Assembly: GCF_000328765.2 (NCBI RefSeq)
Contig: NC_019954.2
Location: forward strand, 562,501 to 626,500
DNA from: Tepidanaerobacter acetatoxydans Re1
GTDB lineage: Bacteria > Bacillota > Thermosediminibacteria > Thermosediminibacterales > Tepidanaerobacteraceae
DNA length: 64,000 nucleotides
Direction: 5' to 3'
The position numbers were made by a program, and so were the translations under genes. The notes beneath the pieces are model-generated. The model saw nothing but the letters and a program-made list of their open reading frames with translations. It was not told the origin of the DNA and did no database searches. Of the stretch, positions 45,573 through 55,160 are shown piece by piece (the stretch's first letter is position 1; each line of letters begins with the position of its first letter).

Positions 45573-45980
45573 ATATAGCTGTAGTCGATGGCATGGGAGG
45601 AGGTATCGGCAGCCAGATTATTTCTCTTTTAAGGCAAGACTTGCCCAGTGATGTCACGATTTATGCTCTGGGTACCAATTCTGCCGCTACATCCAGCATG
45701 ATGAAGGAAAAGGCTAATAAAGGTGCAACCGGCGAAAATGCCATTACATTTGCCGTAAACAAGGCGGATGTAATCGTAGGATCACTAGGAATTGTCATCC
45801 CTAATTCCATGTTGGGAGAAATAACCCCGGGCATTGCAAAAGCCATAGCGTCTTGCAATGCAAAAAAAAATTCTCATACCTATCATAGACAATGAAGACA
45901 TTACGCTTTTAGGTATAGAAAAAAAGCCGTTGTTTCTTGCCATAAAAGATGCTATAGAAAAAATTAAAGAGTTAAAGTAG
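45569..45980 (+). pseudogene. DUF3842 family protein, frameshifted near its end
   Basis: The first ~100 residues match DUF3842: MNIAVVDGMGGGIGSQII, ALGTNSAATSSMMKEKAN, ADVIVGSLGIVIPNSMLGEI. A run of nine A (45862-45870) shifts the frame, which then ends at 45893-45895. With eight A the family C-terminus KKILIPIIDNEDITLLG and then LFLAIKDAIEKIKELK continues to a TAG at 45978-45980. The function is unknown. The nucleotide-like start (VDGMGGGIGSQI) suggests a Rossmann fold. Genes of this family are found beside cooT and CODH/ACS genes. It is either a real frameshift or a homopolymer error. Confidence 0.8.
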
Positions 45981-46038
45981 GGGCGCGGCCCGTGGTCACC
46001 AGCGGGCGGTCGAGCGGGCGGTCGATGACCGCCCCTAC
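45977..46038. repeat. GC-rich short repeat element with inverted ends
   Basis: GTAGGGGCG (45977-45985) and CGCCCCTAC (46030-46038) are exact inverted ends, and GGGCGGTCGA occurs twice inside. The base composition is far more GC-rich than the surroundings. It overlaps the stop codon of the DUF3842 gene. It resembles dispersed elements of the GTAGGGGCG type known from other bacteria and encodes nothing. Confidence 0.7.
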
Positions 46039-46066
46039 AAACCTGCTACATAAACGTTTCCAATGA

Positions 46067-46094
46067 CAAAGCCCTCTTTATGCGGCTTTTTTTG
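46067..46094 (+). terminator. Terminator of the Wood-Ljungdahl operon
   Basis: AAAGCC (46068-46073) pairs with GGCTTT (46084-46089), followed by a further T-run. It is the first canonical terminator after cooS. Confidence 0.75.
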
Positions 46095-46185
46095 TTTATA
46101 AAGACATAAATTGAATTAAACATAAATACAATACAACAAAAGAAGTAAACCAGTTTTAAATAGCTAAAATGGTTAAAAAAACTGT

Positions 46186-46214
46186 TTGACTTTTAATGGA
46201 ACATAATGTACAAT
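46186..46214 (+). promoter_or_regulatory. Housekeeping promoter of plsY
   Basis: TTGACT (46186-46191), 17-base spacer, TACAAT (46209-46214), about 50 bases before the start codon. Confidence 0.75.
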
Positions 46215-46264
46215 ATATTAAGTGAATTACAAATTGTTAAAAATCTTTTGAAAGGTGGGCAGCC

Positions 46265-46858
46265 TTGATAAAAACTATCATATTTTTGATTGTAAGTTAT
46301 TTAGTAGGTTCTATCTCTTTTGCATGTATTATTTGCAATAAATTCTATTCGACTGATATCCGCCGATATGGTAGCGGCAATCCGGGCTCTACCAATGTGC
46401 TCAGGGTGCTTGGCGTAAAACCTGCCATGATAGTTTTTACTGCCGACTTATTAAAGGGTCTAATAATGGTTTTACTGGGAAGATTTTTCGGCGGAGAAAA
46501 TTTGGCATTGCTATCTGCTGTTGCAGTTGTTGTAGGGCATGACTGGTCTGTTTTTCTTGGTTTTAAAGGAGGAAAAGGCATAGCAACAAGCTTCGGAACG
46601 ATTATAGGCCTTTTTCCAAAAGTAGGATTGATACTTTGTATAATAGGTGTGTTGGTTGTTGCCATATCGCGTTATGTTTCATTAGGATCCGTAACTGCTG
46701 CAGTCTTATTACCGATACTGTTGCTCATATTTAAATATCCGGCAAAATATGTAATAACAGGGCTAACCCTCGGTATAATTGCCATATATAGACATCGCGA
46801 TAATATTAAGAGACTAATGGCAGGTAAAGAGAATAAACTGGGTCAAAAAGTAAAATAG
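46265..46858 (+). CDS. plsY: Acyl-phosphate:glycerol-3-phosphate acyltransferase PlsY
   Basis: 197 residues, start TTG 46265 behind AAAGGTGGG. Five or so hydrophobic helices, with the three PlsY motifs: GSGNPGSTNVLRVLG near residue 37, FKGGKGIATSFG near residue 101, and the C-terminal IYRHRDNIKRL. The inner-membrane enzyme makes lysophosphatidic acid from acyl-phosphate and glycerol 3-phosphate, the first step of phospholipid synthesis. Its neighbour locus makes and consumes glycerol 3-phosphate, a fitting association, but its own promoter suggests separate control. Confidence 0.93.
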   Translation: MIKTIIFLIVSYLVGSISFACIICNKFYSTDIRRYGSGNPGSTNVLRVLGVKPAMIVFTADLLKGLIMVLLGRFFGGENLALLSAVAVVVGHDWSVFLGFKGGKGIATSFGTIIGLFPKVGLILCIIGVLVVAISRYVSLGSVTAAVLLPILLLIFKYPAKYVITGLTLGIIAIYRHRDNIKRLMAGKENKLGQKVK

Positions 46859-46868
46859 AAATAGCCAG

Positions 46869-46927
46869 TTGGTAAAAAGTATCAGGAAACTTATAAATAA
46901 CAACAAAAAGTTGATATTTTTTACCAA
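46869..46927. promoter_or_regulatory. Candidate enhancer sites upstream of glpP
   Basis: TTGGTAAAAAGTATCA (46869-46884) and TTGATATTTTTTACCAA (46911-46927) form an inverted pair with one mismatch in 16. The second site begins 58 bases before the sigma-54 promoter. The same 17-base pattern TTGATA-N4-TTACCAA recurs before dhaK. The arrangement fits binding of a sigma-54 activator. Confidence 0.6.
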
Positions 46928-46968
46928 GGCAAAAACCTCGAACTGTTAGAAAATCAATAAGACATTCT

Positions 46969-46984
46969 TGGCACAGTTTTTGCA
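46969..46984 (+). promoter_or_regulatory. Sigma-54 promoter of glpP
   Basis: TGGCACAGTTTTTGCA fits the -24/-12 consensus TGGCAC(N5)TTGCA exactly, with GG and GC twelve positions apart. It lies 75 bases before the glpP start. Confidence 0.8.
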
Positions 46985-47058
46985 TAATATATTCTATAAA
47001 GATGTGATAATTGAATAAATTTTTCAGGGTATTACCGAGGCGAAACAGAGGTGATTGT

Positions 47059-47634
47059 TTGAACGAAACAGAAATAACAGAAGATTTGAAGAGTTTCCCG
47101 GTGATACCGGCTATACGAGATGTTAATAGGCTCGATACAGCCATATCGAAAATGTCCAAATGCATTTTTTTGCTGACAGGTAATATACTAAATATCAAGA
47201 ATATAGTGGAACATGTGAAAAGAGCAGATAAAAGAGTTTTTTTACATATAGACCTGCTTGAAGGTATAAGCAAGGATGGTATGGGCATAAAATATATTGC
47301 TCAGGAGATTAAACCGGATGGAATTATCACAACGAGAGCAAATCTAGTAAATTATGCTAAAAGTGAAGGCTTGTTTACTATCCAGAGAATATTTGTCCTC
47401 GACAGTCTAGCTGTAGATACCGCGGAAAAATCTGTAAGAAATGTGAATCCTGATGCAATAGAAATTTTGCCGGCGGTTATACCTAAAGTAATTGCAAGAG
47501 TATGCCAAAGAGTAAGACATCCGGTTATAGCCGGAGGGTTAATTGAGGATATAGACGAAGTAGAGGCAGCTCTAAGAGAAGGGGCTTTGGCCATATCAGT
47601 TACAAAAGAGGATATATGGGATTACACCTTTTGA
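47059..47634 (+). CDS. glpP: Glycerol uptake operon antiterminator GlpP
   Basis: About 191 residues from TTG 47059 (NETEITEDL) behind AGAGGTGAT. The family opens VIPAIRDVNRLDTAISK and has FLLTGNILNIKNIVEHVKR, FLHIDLLEGISKDGMGIKYI, PDGIITTRANLV and PVIAGGLIEDIDEVEAALREGA, a TIM-barrel-like protein that with glycerol 3-phosphate prevents termination in glp leader RNAs. Terminator-like hairpins before the transporter genes and before glpA are plausible targets. A sigma-54 promoter precedes it, which is unusual for this regulator. Confidence 0.92.
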   Translation: MNETEITEDLKSFPVIPAIRDVNRLDTAISKMSKCIFLLTGNILNIKNIVEHVKRADKRVFLHIDLLEGISKDGMGIKYIAQEIKPDGIITTRANLVNYAKSEGLFTIQRIFVLDSLAVDTAEKSVRNVNPDAIEILPAVIPKVIARVCQRVRHPVIAGGLIEDIDEVEAALREGALAISVTKEDIWDYTF

Positions 47635-47654
47635 GGACTTGGAGATTAGGAGAA

Positions 47655-47724
47655 AGTCCTTCCGGGTAAATAGTATGACAGCATCTTTTTGTCAAATTAT
47701 TTGCCTTGGAAGGATTTTTATTTT
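47655..47724 (+). terminator. Leader terminator between glpP and the transporter genes
   Basis: A long interrupted stem pairs TCCTTCC (47657-47663) with GGAAGGA (47708-47714), with inner pairing of GGTAAAT to ATTTGCC and GACA to TGTC, followed by TTTTATTTT. It is a candidate GlpP-controlled attenuator. Confidence 0.7.
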
Positions 47725-47831
47725 ACCTAAATTTATCTAAAAAGGAGGTGGATTATGTAATATCATAAAGAGTAGGGGATATTTTAATCTATTGTAATTA
47801 CTAAGAGGTTAAAAAAATGGAGGTGACATTA

Positions 47832-48206
47832 GTGAAAAACCTTGGATCAATCATTGGTTTTGCAATTGCTGGTATTTTCGTAATGTCAGTATGGGGAGCT
47901 TTTGCAGATGCATATGGTATTGTGGGAGGCTGGTTTGCAGGTTTTATAATTATCTCGGTTATGTGGTTTTTAAACCACTTTTTGGGTCTTATTGCTAATG
48001 AAGGTGCATTTGTTGACATGGCCCTTGGCATAGGAATAACCGGTACAATGAGAGATGTATTTCTTAAAGGTTCTGCAGCTGGAGTGGCTTCTCTGCCGAC
48101 ATTAGCTTTCGTGGTTATCGGTGGTATTATAGGGGGTAGCGTTGCAGTTGCAGTCGAGAAGACTTGGGCGGAAAGAGATGCCTCAAAAAAAGATGTTTCA
48201 ATGTAA
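47832..48206 (+). CDS. Lin0368-type putative glycerol transporter subunit (first)
   Basis: About 124 residues. GTG 47832 is chosen because GGAGGTGA sits five bases before it. The ATG at 47817 overlaps that site. Three or four hydrophobic helices alternate with AFADAYGIVGGWFAGF, MWFLNHFLGLI and AFVDMALGIGITGTMRD. It resembles one half of the Lin0368 family, found beside glycerol kinase genes in Firmicutes. The companion gene at 48236 shares the GGWxAxF and LNHxxGLI pattern, so the two are paralogous and likely form one membrane complex. No GlpF channel is present, which supports a transport role, still unproven. Confidence 0.75.
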   Translation: MKNLGSIIGFAIAGIFVMSVWGAFADAYGIVGGWFAGFIIISVMWFLNHFLGLIANEGAFVDMALGIGITGTMRDVFLKGSAAGVASLPTLAFVVIGGIIGGSVAVAVEKTWAERDASKKDVSM

Positions 48207-48235
48207 TTTGATTAAAAAATAGGGGAGGTCATAAA

Positions 48236-48574
48236 ATGGCATTTCCAAAGATTATTGCTACTATGGCTGGTGGTTTTATATTTCCGTTTTTACTCAGACT
48301 CGTATGGGGGAAACTCTGTGATAACTTCGGACCTATCGGTGGTTGGCTTGCTGCCGGCTTTATAGTTGGGACAACATGGACTCTCAACCACGGTGTGGGT
48401 TTAATCTTTCAGTCTGGTGATGCTTGGATAGATATGGCATGGGCAGCCGGAACAGGATTATTTGTTGCTTCGGCTCTATCAGGTGACGATGTAGGTAAAG
48501 GTATAGGTATGATAATAAATGCAATTATTGGAGGAGTTTTAGGAGGATTTATTCTTTATTGCCTATATGTGTAA
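48236..48574 (+). CDS. Lin0368-type putative glycerol transporter subunit (second)
   Basis: 112 residues, ATG behind GGGGAGG. Predicted helices cover IIATMAGGFIFPFLLRL, GGWLAAGFIVGTTWTLNHG, AWAAGTGLFVASAL and IGMIINAIIGGVLGGFILY. The segments GPIGGWLAAGFI and LNHGVGLIF align by eye with GIVGGWFAGFII and LNHFLGLIA of the preceding gene, showing internal relatedness of the pair. It stands between that gene and glpK. A glycerol-uptake function is known only as a putative assignment for the family. Confidence 0.75.
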   Translation: MAFPKIIATMAGGFIFPFLLRLVWGKLCDNFGPIGGWLAAGFIVGTTWTLNHGVGLIFQSGDAWIDMAWAAGTGLFVASALSGDDVGKGIGMIINAIIGGVLGGFILYCLYV

Positions 48575-48704
48575 ATCTTAAATACACAAAATTATAACAA
48601 TTATTATTATATAAAATAATATTGCACCATGAATGATGCATAATAATTAGATTATTATAAGTTTTCACATATTTCAAATAAAATAATATATCACAGGGAG
48701 GTAA

Positions 48705-50204
<1,500 letters not shown>

Positions 50205-50268
50205 TAAAATCTACTTTTTCAGTGAAAAAAAAGATGCAATAGGATTTAGAAGCTGTGGCGGAGAATAA

Positions 50269-50303
50269 GGAGAACCACACCTTTATATAGGGTGTGGTTT
50301 TCC
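50269..50303 (+). terminator. Hairpin with T-run before glpA, possible attenuator
   Basis: AACCACACC (50273-50281) pairs exactly with GGTGTGGTT (50291-50299), followed by TT. It lies between glpK and the ribosome site of the dehydrogenase gene and may be read through with GlpP help. Confidence 0.65.
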
Positions 50304-50322
50304 TAATTTGGGGAGGAATAAA

Positions 50323-51795
50323 ATGGAAGACATAGTAATTATTGGGGCAGGAGTAACTGGTTGTTCAATTGCTCGTGAGCTGTCTCGCTATGATATCAAT
50401 ATTACTTTAGTGGAAAAAGAAGAGGATGTGGCTTGTGGCACCAGCAAAGCTAATAGTGCTGTAGTGCATGCTGGTTTTGATGCAACACCGGGTACATGGA
50501 AAGCAAAACTCAATGTAGCGGGAAATAAGCTTTATCCTGCGCTGTGTGAAGAACTTGATGTACCATTTAAAATGAATGGCTCTCTTGTTGTTGCTGTAAA
50601 CGAAGAAGAAGTGAATGCTCTTGATGAATTGCTTAAGAAAGGCAAGACTAATGGCGTAAATCCTTTAAGAATTATTGGAAAAGATGAACTACATGCTTTA
50701 GAACCTAATCTAAATCCCGATGCTCGAGCAGCACTTGATGCTCCGACCGGTGGACTGGTTTGCCCGTATGAGCTTACTATTGCTTTAGCGGAAAACGCCA
50801 ATCAAAATGGAGTAAAATTTTGGCTCAATGCGCCGGTAACTGATATAGAAGTAATGGGAGACTACTGTTTTTTGGTAAAAACTCCAAAGGGAAACATTAA
50901 AACAAAATATGTGATAAATGCCGCCGGCCTATTTGCCGATGAGATTTCAAAAATGGCTGGCGCCGAAGAATATACTATAACTCCTCGCAAAGGTGAATAT
51001 CTCATATTTGATAAGCAATTTGGAAACATGGTAAAAAAAGCAATTTTCCCAACTCCGACTAAAATATCTAAAGGTATTTTAGTATGCCCGACTGTTGATG
51101 GAAACATATTTATAGGCCCCAATTCAAACGATATTGAAGATAAATATGACACAAGTGTAAATGCTGCCGGGATCGAAGAAATTATAAGCGGCGGAAGGAA
51201 ACTTGTGCCTAATCTGCCTTTAAAAAATGTAATCACATCTTTTGCAGGATTAAGAGCAGTGTCTAACACTAATGACTTTATAATTGAAGCATCTAAATTG
51301 GTTAAAGGCTTTATCAACGTGGGCGGTATACAGTCACCTGGCCTAACTTCAGCACCTGCTATAGCACTTATGGTAAAAGATATACTGCAAGAAGCAGGCC
51401 TTGATTTAAAAAAGAAAAAAGATTTTATTCCTCATAGGCCAAAAAAATACAGGTTTAGGGAATTAGGCAGTGAAGAACGTAGAAAGCTTATTGAACAAAA
51501 TTCTGCATTCGGCCATGTGATTTGCAGATGCGAAACTGTTACCGAAGCGGAAATTATTGATGCTATAAGGAGGCCGGTAGGTGCTCGCAGTATAGATGCG
51601 GTAAAAAGGAGAACTCGTGCCGGCATGGGACGGTGTCAAGGAGGTTTTTGCTCTCCGAGAGTGCTGGAAATATTAACAAAAGAACTTGGAGCAGATCCTT
51701 TGGAAATAACTAAAAAGGGTCCGGGTTCAAATATGCTGGTTGGTCGTATAAAGGAATTTCTACAGGACGAAGGCGGTGACCAAAATGATAACTAA
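50323..51795 (+). CDS. glpA: Glycerol-3-phosphate dehydrogenase, GlpA-like FAD subunit
   Basis: About 490 residues from ATG 50323 behind GGGGAGGAA. The FAD-binding start is DIVIIGAGVTGCSIARELS. The DAO-type body follows, and the C-terminus has a BFD-like [2Fe-2S] domain: CRCETVTEAEIIDAI near residue 400 and GMGRCQGGFC near 437. It is followed without gap by a GlpB-like flavoprotein and a DUF1667 protein, the usual clostridial triad that oxidises glycerol 3-phosphate to dihydroxyacetone phosphate. The electron acceptor is not evident. The last 11 bases overlap the next gene. Confidence 0.87.
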   Translation: MEDIVIIGAGVTGCSIARELSRYDINITLVEKEEDVACGTSKANSAVVHAGFDATPGTWKAKLNVAGNKLYPALCEELDVPFKMNGSLVVAVNEEEVNALDELLKKGKTNGVNPLRIIGKDELHALEPNLNPDARAALDAPTGGLVCPYELTIALAENANQNGVKFWLNAPVTDIEVMGDYCFLVKTPKGNIKTKYVINAAGLFADEISKMAGAEEYTITPRKGEYLIFDKQFGNMVKKAIFPTPTKISKGILVCPTVDGNIFIGPNSNDIEDKYDTSVNAAGIEEIISGGRKLVPNLPLKNVITSFAGLRAVSNTNDFIIEASKLVKGFINVGGIQSPGLTSAPAIALMVKDILQEAGLDLKKKKDFIPHRPKKYRFRELGSEERRKLIEQNSAFGHVICRCETVTEAEIIDAIRRPVGARSIDAVKRRTRAGMGRCQGGFCSPRVLEILTKELGADPLEITKKGPGSNMLVGRIKEFLQDEGGDQNDN

Positions 51796-53062
51796 AGAAC
51801 TTGTAATAATAGGCGGTGGTCCTGCAGGGCTTGCTGCTGCAATTGAAGCAAAAAAACATGGTGCAAAGGATATTTTGCTTATAGAACGGGATTCCGGTCT
51901 GGGAGGAATTTTACAACAGTGTATCCATAACGGTTTTGGTCTTCATGTTTTCAAAGAAGAACTTACAGGTCCCGAATATGCCGACAGATTCATTAAAGAG
52001 CTTGAGGAAATAGGTATAGAAGTCTTGCTAGATACTATGGTTATAGATTTGACAGAAGATAAGCAAATAATCGCTGTCAGTCATAAAAAAGGATTGCTCC
52101 AAATCAAAGCTGATGCAGTAATACTTACCATGGGATGCAGGGAAAGAACCAGGGGTGCTATAAATATTCCGGGCTACCGTCCTGCAGGGATTTTTACGGC
52201 AGGCACCGCCCAGAGATTTGTAAACATCGAAGGCTACATGCCCGGCAAGGAAATAGTTATTTTAGGCTCAGGTGATATAGGTCTTATCATGGCGCGTCGC
52301 TTTACTCTTGAGGGGGCAAAGGTAAAATGTGTAGCGGAAATAATGCCTTACTCAAACGGCCTTACGCGAAATATTGTCCAGTGCTTGGAGGATTTTGATA
52401 TTCCACTGCTTTTAAGCCATACTGTCACATACATCCATGGCAGAAATAGAGTTGAAGGTGTAACAATTGCTCAAGTTGATGATAAACTAAATCCTATTCC
52501 GTCAACCGAAAAATTTATTAGCTGTGATACTTTACTGCTATCAGTAGGATTGATTCCGGAAAATGAGCTCTCAAAGATGGCTGATATTCAAATAGATAAT
52601 GTTACCGGGGGGCCGGTGGTAAATCAGAGAATGGAAACCTCGGTACCTGGAATTTTTGCATGCGGCAACGTAGTCCATGTTCATGACTTAGTAGATTTTG
52701 TTACTATGGAATCAAGGCTTGCAGGCCGTGGCGCCGTAAATTACCTGAAAAATAAGATGCCACAGCAAAAATTCATTAAGGTTTCACCAGGTTCTGATAT
52801 TAGATATGTTGTGCCGCAATTGATTGATGCTGAAAATATTCTGGATGAAAAACAAAACTTTTTTATGCGTAGCACAAGACCTATGGAAAAGGCACGTTTA
52901 TTTATAGAATCGGAAGATGGCCTTATCCGTGCAAAAGTACTCCAGCACATAAAGCCTAGCGAAATGATAAATATTGAACTTAAAAAAGAAGAACTTGCAA
53001 ATAAAGATATTAAGACCTTAAAATTTTCCCTTCAGGAAGAAGGTGTGGATAATGGAAATTAA
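51785..53062 (+). CDS. FAD/NAD(P)-dependent oxidoreductase, GlpB-like partner
   Basis: About 425 residues from ATG 51785, with GGCGGTGA upstream and an 11-base overlap with glpA. ELVIIGGGPAGLAAAIEAK binds FAD, ILQQCIHNGFGLHVFKEELTG is the family's second motif, and VILGSGDIGLIMARRF the NAD(P) site. The pattern is that of the flavoprotein accompanying GlpA-like dehydrogenases in Clostridia, distinct in sequence from enterobacterial GlpB. It likely receives electrons from the GlpA-like subunit and passes them to NAD or another carrier. Confidence 0.85.
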   Translation: MITKELVIIGGGPAGLAAAIEAKKHGAKDILLIERDSGLGGILQQCIHNGFGLHVFKEELTGPEYADRFIKELEEIGIEVLLDTMVIDLTEDKQIIAVSHKKGLLQIKADAVILTMGCRERTRGAINIPGYRPAGIFTAGTAQRFVNIEGYMPGKEIVILGSGDIGLIMARRFTLEGAKVKCVAEIMPYSNGLTRNIVQCLEDFDIPLLLSHTVTYIHGRNRVEGVTIAQVDDKLNPIPSTEKFISCDTLLLSVGLIPENELSKMADIQIDNVTGGPVVNQRMETSVPGIFACGNVVHVHDLVDFVTMESRLAGRGAVNYLKNKMPQQKFIKVSPGSDIRYVVPQLIDAENILDEKQNFFMRSTRPMEKARLFIESEDGLIRAKVLQHIKPSEMINIELKKEELANKDIKTLKFSLQEEGVDNGN

Positions 53063-53408
53063 TAAAACAGTGACTTGTATTATTTGTCCGAAAGGATGTC
53101 AAATCGATGTAAAAGTTGTAGACAACGAAGTTGTCAATATAGAAAATTATGGTTGTAAACGCGGTATAGAATATGCTAAAAATGAAGTATTAGACCCGCG
53201 AAGGATACTTACTACAACGTTAAAACTTCAAGGTGGCAGAGTACTGCCGGTAAAGACAAAAGAGCCTATTCCTAAAAAATTATTGAAGAAAGCTATGTTT
53301 GAATTAAAAGATATTGTAGTAGCTCAACCTGTTAAAGTTGGTGATGTAGTTGCAGAAAATGTAGTTGGAACAGGCATTGATGTAATTGCTACGGGAAATG
53401 CTGAATAA
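53052..53408 (+). CDS. DUF1667 domain protein, third subunit of the dehydrogenase set
   Basis: About 118 residues from ATG 53052, overlapping the preceding gene by 11 bases. Cysteines in VTCIICPKGCQIDVK (near residues 8-16) and YGCKRGIEYA near 36 suggest a small iron-sulfur or zinc domain. The rest reads RRILTTTLKLQGGRVLPVKT and DVVAENVVGTGIDVIAT. DUF1667 proteins constantly follow these two flavoprotein genes and may act as electron carrier or anchor. No membrane helix is present. Confidence 0.87.
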   Translation: MEINKTVTCIICPKGCQIDVKVVDNEVVNIENYGCKRGIEYAKNEVLDPRRILTTTLKLQGGRVLPVKTKEPIPKKLLKKAMFELKDIVVAQPVKVGDVVAENVVGTGIDVIATGNAE

Positions 53409-53453
53409 AAACATAAATATAATTTTTGGACAGAAGCGAAAGGGTGAAAAGCC

Positions 53454-55136
53454 TTGTTTCAAAAAAATGCTGTTTTTACCCATCCTAAAGGAATGCATAT
53501 CAGAGCTGCGGCAATGATAGTCCAAAAGGCTTATGAGATAGAAAATACAATGGGCACAAGCGTATATATCCGCAATCAAGCCGGAAGGGAAGTGCCTGCT
53601 ACTGCATTGATGGCTATTCACTCATTGAATATAAAACCCGGAGAATGTATTACAATAGTAGCAAAGGGGCCAAATGCAAATGATGCAATAGAATGTTTTG
53701 AAGAATTGCTCAAACGCGATTTATTGCCTCAGAATTCTGCAGAATTAGAGCAGGTGGATGATATTTTAGAAGAAAATATGATTAAAGCCGATAAAATCTT
53801 TGACAGTATAGGTCTTGGCCTTATCGTCACAAATAAACAAGGCACCATAATACAGTGCAATAGGATTGTAGAGAATTTAATGGGTATAAATAAACAATAT
53901 ATCATTGGTAATTCGATTCAAGAAGTCATTCCAGGTATAGATTTGAGTGGTGGGTCATTTAACAGGATTAGGGTTAAGGGATCGGCAAAAAAAGACGAAC
54001 AAAAAATTATATCGGCAGATGTTAATCCAATATTTGTTGAAGGTGAAATCGCCGGATATTCTATAATTTTTAACAAGCATGCTTCCCAAATGGGATTGCC
54101 ACTTTCTGAACAATTATTAGATTATAGCCAAAAGAACGAGTTAGGTTTCAAAATATCTCAAAAAGAAACATTTAAACTTGATGAAGCCTTTAGCAATATT
54201 ATTGGTCGCAGTGAAAAGTTATTGGCAGCTTTAGGTATTGCCGCTAAGGCAGCCAAAACTTCTTCTACTGTTCTTTTACAAGGAGAAAGCGGTACGGGAA
54301 AAGAATTGGTAGCCGAAGCAATCCACCGTGCTAGCAGCCGCTGTAAAGGGCCTTTTATAAAGGTAAATTGTCCCGGTATACCGGCCAATTTAATGGAAAG
54401 TGAACTTTTTGGCCACGAAAGAGGTGCCTTTACCGGCGCTATTTATCAAAAAATCGGTAAGTTTGAATTAGCAAATGGCGGCACTATATTTCTTGACGAA
54501 ATAGGTGAATTGGATAAAAATTTACAAGCAAAACTTCTTAGAGTCTTACAGGAGCGGGAATTTGAAAGAGTAGGAGGAAATCAGGTTTTAAAAACTGATG
54601 TCAGAATAATAGCTGCAACCCATCGAAATTTAAGGGAAATGGTAAGCAAAGGTGATTTTCGTGAAGATCTCTACTATCGATTGAATGTGGTACCTGTAAT
54701 GCTGCCAAGTCTAAGAGAGAGAAAAGATGACATTCCTTTACTTGTCGAGCATTTTCTTGAAAAACTCTGTAAAAAGTTAGGCTTGAAAAATAAAATTATG
54801 TCGAAAAGAGCTATTGGATATTTATACAATTATGATTGGCCCGGAAATGTTCGAGAATTGGAGAATATTATTGAACGAGTTATAAATCTGACCGATAGCG
54901 AAGTGATTGATGCATGGGATCTTCCCCAATATATAACCGGTAAGATTATAGAAAAAAAACAACCTCTTATAAACTTAAACATGGATGGAGAGTTGGCTAC
55001 CTTTGATGATTACGAAAAGGCCATAATAAAAGTGGCTCTAAAAAAATATAAAAGCTTTAATGCCGCCGGTAAGGCTTTAGGGATAACCCATAAAACCGTT
55101 GCGGCAAAAGCTAGAAGATATGGTATAATTGAGTAA
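53454..55136 (+). CDS. Sigma-54 activator with N-terminal HPr and PAS domains
   Basis: 560 residues, TTG start eight bases after AAGGGTGA. Residues 1-88 resemble HPr of the phosphotransferase system: the histidine site is [17 protein letters not shown], followed by [22 protein letters not shown]-like domain covers about 110-205 ([20 protein letters not shown]). The AAA+ domain begins near 242 with [17 protein letters not shown] near 277 and ERGAFTGA near 324, the sigma-54 contact loop. A Fis-type helix-turn-helix ends the protein ([20 protein letters not shown]). It is flanked by the glp and dha genes, whose sigma-54 promoters are likely targets. Phosphorylation through the phosphotransferase system is inferred. 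Confidence 0.9.
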   Translation: MFQKNAVFTHPKGMHIRAAAMIVQKAYEIENTMGTSVYIRNQAGREVPATALMAIHSLNIKPGECITIVAKGPNANDAIECFEELLKRDLLPQNSAELEQVDDILEENMIKADKIFDSIGLGLIVTNKQGTIIQCNRIVENLMGINKQYIIGNSIQEVIPGIDLSGGSFNRIRVKGSAKKDEQKIISADVNPIFVEGEIAGYSIIFNKHASQMGLPLSEQLLDYSQKNELGFKISQKETFKLDEAFSNIIGRSEKLLAALGIAAKAAKTSSTVLLQGESGTGKELVAEAIHRASSRCKGPFIKVNCPGIPANLMESELFGHERGAFTGAIYQKIGKFELANGGTIFLDEIGELDKNLQAKLLRVLQEREFERVGGNQVLKTDVRIIAATHRNLREMVSKGDFREDLYYRLNVVPVMLPSLRERKDDIPLLVEHFLEKLCKKLGLKNKIMSKRAIGYLYNYDWPGNVRELENIIERVINLTDSEVIDAWDLPQYITGKIIEKKQPLINLNMDGELATFDDYEKAIIKVALKKYKSFNAAGKALGITHKTVAAKARRYGIIE

Positions 55137-55160
55137 AGTATACTGAGAAGGGGTCAAAAA

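Noticed and set aside
48646-48668. Possible third sigma-54 promoter (TTGCACCATGAATGATGCA) before glpK
   Set aside because: The GG of the -24 element is missing and the spacing to GC is wrong. No enhancer-like site lies upstream.
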